A stretch of DNA of 55,473 nucleotides. Source: an uncultured Eubacteriales bacterium (GTDB lineage Bacteria; Bacillota; Clostridia; Christensenellales; Aristaeellaceae). The notes beneath the pieces were generated by a model. It worked only from the letters and a program-made list of their open reading frames with translations, ran no database searches and had not been told where the DNA came from. The position numbers and the translations under genes were made by a program. Positions 53,770 through 55,473 of the stretch are shown here, one piece after another. The stretch is taken from the NCBI GenBank assembly GCA_902764285.1, contig CACWVN010000003.1, forward strand, positions 1 through 55,473, written 5' to 3'. The first letter of the stretch is position 1; every line of letters begins with the position of its first letter.

Positions 53770-55386
53770 TCAGCCCCAGAACACCGACAGCGCCGGGATG
53801 ATCTGCTTCTTCCGGGAGAGTATGCCCGGCAGGAAGGCGTGATTCCCGTCGGGCCGCACGTTGAACGCCTGGGCGATCACGTCGGACGCGCCCAGGAACA
53901 GCAGGTGCGAGCCCTCCTGCAGCATGTCGGTGATCATGAACAGCATCATGTCCATGGATTTCTCCTCCATGCGCTGGCGCATGACGTCCAGGAACTCCGC
54001 CTCCCGGCGCAGCACGCGCTCGGAATCCAGCGTCACTACCTGGCCCACGCCCAGCGTGTGGCCGGAGATCATGAACTCCTTGTAGTCCTGGAACGCCACG
54101 TCGGCGGCGGACTTGTCGTCGGCGGTGGAGGCGGAGAAGATCATGCGGCCCAGCTCCTCGGCGGAGACGTGGGCAATGCTGGCCATGCGCTCGGCGGTCT
54201 GCACGTCGCGGGGCGTGCAGGTGGGGGATTTGAACATCAGCGTGTCGGAGACGATGGCGCAGCACAGCAGTCCCGCCATGGCCATCGTGGGCATCAGCCC
54301 GCGCTCCATGAACATGCCGGCCACGATGGTGGCGGTGCTGCCCACGGGCTCGTTGCGCATGTAGATGGGGTTGCCGGTCTGCACGTCGGCCAGGCGGTGG
54401 TGGTCGATGATCTCCAGGATCTCGGCCTGCTCCAGCCCGGGAACGGACTGGGCCACCTCGTTGTGGTCCACCAGCACCACGCGCTTGCGCCGCGGTTTCA
54501 GCAGGTGGATGCGGCTGAGCGTGCCCACGACTTTGCCGTCCTCGTCGATCACGGGGAAGGCGCGGTGTTTGTTGTCCTGGGCCATTTCGCGCACGTCGTC
54601 CACGTAGTCGGTCAGCCGGGCGGGGCACAGGTTCGTGGTGCGGCACACCCGGGAAATGGGGATGGACTGGAAGATCATCCGCGCGGCGCGGTAGGGCTCA
54701 TGGGGCGTGGAGATCACCAGGCTGCTGCAGTCGATCTGCCGCGCCTCTTCGGGGATGCCGGCCTGGCACACCACGATGCAGGGCACGTCGGCCCGCAGCG
54801 CCGCCAGGATGACGTCCGGCTGGCTGCCGCAGATCAGCAAGGTGTTCCGGTTCAGGGGCAGCGCCTCTTCGCCGTTGGCCGGCAGCGCGATGGTTACGCG
54901 GCCGCTGACGCGGTTGGTGGGCTCGCCGGCGTCCAGCACGATGCTGCCCTCCAGCGCGCTGACCAGGTTGAACACGGGGATGTCATCGATCTCCGGGTGC
55001 AGCACCGAGCGCATGTCCTGGGCGGCGATGGTGTTGGTGGACAGCATGCCGAACAGCGTGCCGTCGTCCTCCACCACCGGCAGGGCCACGGTGTTTTCGT
55101 CCTGGTGCAGCAGCTGCCAGGCGTGGTCCACCGTCACGGCCTTGTTCAGCACCGGCGGGGTATCGAAGTTCAGGTCGCTGACCTGCGTGCGCAGGTTGTG
55201 GATCAGCACCGGCGGCTCAAAGCCGAAGCGGTTCAGCACCAGCTGGGTCTCGTCGCTGACGCGGCCCAGCCGCGCCGCCACGTATTCCCGGTCGCCCAGC
55301 GCGTTGCGCAGCTGGGCGTAGGCCATGGCGGAGACGATGGAATCGGTGTCGGGGTTGCGGTGCCCGGTGACGTAGATCGGATCCAT
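53770..55386 (-). CDS. ppaC: Mn-dependent inorganic pyrophosphatase with CBS-DRTGG-CBS insert
   Basis: Hydrolyses pyrophosphate; family II (DHH) enzyme, 538 residues against about 310 for the CBS-free type. The N-terminal metal site is GHRNPDTDS (8-16). An inserted regulatory region (about 70-300) has a first CBS half (ENTVALPVVEDDGTLFGMLS), a DRTGG-like segment and a second CBS half (HRAFPVIDEDGKVVGTLSRI). The DHH motif EIIDHHRLADV follows near 330. The C-terminal DHHA2 domain ends in SRKKQIIPAL, which binds substrate phosphate. Relatives are inhibited by AMP or ADP and activated by diadenosine polyphosphates through the insert. ATG at 55386 has GGAGG upstream. Confidence 0.95.
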   Translation of the reverse strand: MDPIYVTGHRNPDTDSIVSAMAYAQLRNALGDREYVAARLGRVSDETQLVLNRFGFEPPVLIHNLRTQVSDLNFDTPPVLNKAVTVDHAWQLLHQDENTVALPVVEDDGTLFGMLSTNTIAAQDMRSVLHPEIDDIPVFNLVSALEGSIVLDAGEPTNRVSGRVTIALPANGEEALPLNRNTLLICGSQPDVILAALRADVPCIVVCQAGIPEEARQIDCSSLVISTPHEPYRAARMIFQSIPISRVCRTTNLCPARLTDYVDDVREMAQDNKHRAFPVIDEDGKVVGTLSRIHLLKPRRKRVVLVDHNEVAQSVPGLEQAEILEIIDHHRLADVQTGNPIYMRNEPVGSTATIVAGMFMERGLMPTMAMAGLLCCAIVSDTLMFKSPTCTPRDVQTAERMASIAHVSAEELGRMIFSASTADDKSAADVAFQDYKEFMISGHTLGVGQVVTLDSERVLRREAEFLDVMRQRMEEKSMDMMLFMITDMLQEGSHLLFLGASDVIAQAFNVRPDGNHAFLPGILSRKKQIIPALSVFWG

Positions 55387-55420
55387 AGCCGTCCCTCCGT
55401 AGTTTCGATTTCCTACGGAC

Positions 55421-55449
55421 AGTATAGCACATTTTCGGGGAGATTGCAG
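55421..55449 (-). promoter_or_regulatory. Promoter of the pyrophosphatase gene
   Basis: On the minus strand CTGCAA (55449-55444) and TATACT (55426-55421) with 17 bases between and an extended -10 TG, about 35 bases before the start codon. Confidence 0.78.
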
Positions 55450-55473
55450 TAAAATTTCGGTAGAGATGGAGAG

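Overview
The window reads as chromosome of a GC-rich Bacillota, probably an uncultured Clostridia-type bacterium. The clues are a T-box leader on thrS, the block yggS-sepF-yggT-divIVA-(DUF5665)-lspA-rluD, a LytR-CpsA-Psr ligase, a SpoIID-domain protein, an FHA/FtsW/class B PBP operon, BspA-type leucine-rich repeat proteins, and sigma-A-like promoters with 17-18 nt spacers. I recognised no rRNA, tRNA, CRISPR array, insertion sequence or prophage. Genus-level placement is not possible from the text alone.

Layout. 1-6949 (minus): one long co-directional run, FHA protein, FtsW/RodA, class B PBP, DUF5655 protein, ABC ATPase, ABC permease (frameshifted), secreted LRR protein and the start of uvrC. 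7151-12045 (plus): a TauE/SafE carrier, a secreted SpoIID-SH3 protein and a secreted Big2/caspase-like protein. 12121-14344 (minus): TGS-less ThrRS under a T-box leader. 14620-14763 (plus): a 47-residue small protein with its own terminator. 14828-21832 (minus): a glycoside hydrolase operon, GH2 beta-mannosidase, GH3, GNAT and GH1, with a strong promoter before GH2. 21950-28366 (plus): a divergent five-gene Opp/Dpp-type ABC importer. The back-to-back promoters suggest one oligosaccharide-use locus.

28531-32426: two cyclic-di-GMP genes, a membrane GGDEF enzyme and a membrane PAS/degenerate-GGDEF/EAL enzyme. 32554-38320: fumC, a second LRR protein, an L,D-transpeptidase with several peptidoglycan-binding repeats, and an unknown anchored protein. 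38386-39909: low-molecular-weight phosphatase and lgt. 39920-45472: the division and envelope block, headed by a HlyD-like protein. 45518-53072: a second L,D-transpeptidase with SH3 regions, an XRE regulator, an orphan BMP-type binding protein, a HAD hydrolase, an LCP protein and an unknown secreted protein. 53083-55449 (minus): cysE and a CBS-containing Mn-dependent pyrophosphatase.

The recurring theme is envelope construction and secreted proteins. The least ordinary items are: the GH/Opp divergent locus; an in-frame GNAT-GH1 continuation; a secreted caspase-like protein beside a SpoIID protein; intergenic heptad repeats of three families; an 84-bp direct repeat; a ThrRS with an internal insertion; an OppC with about 110 extra residues; and substrate-binding proteins without a lipobox although lgt and lspA are present.
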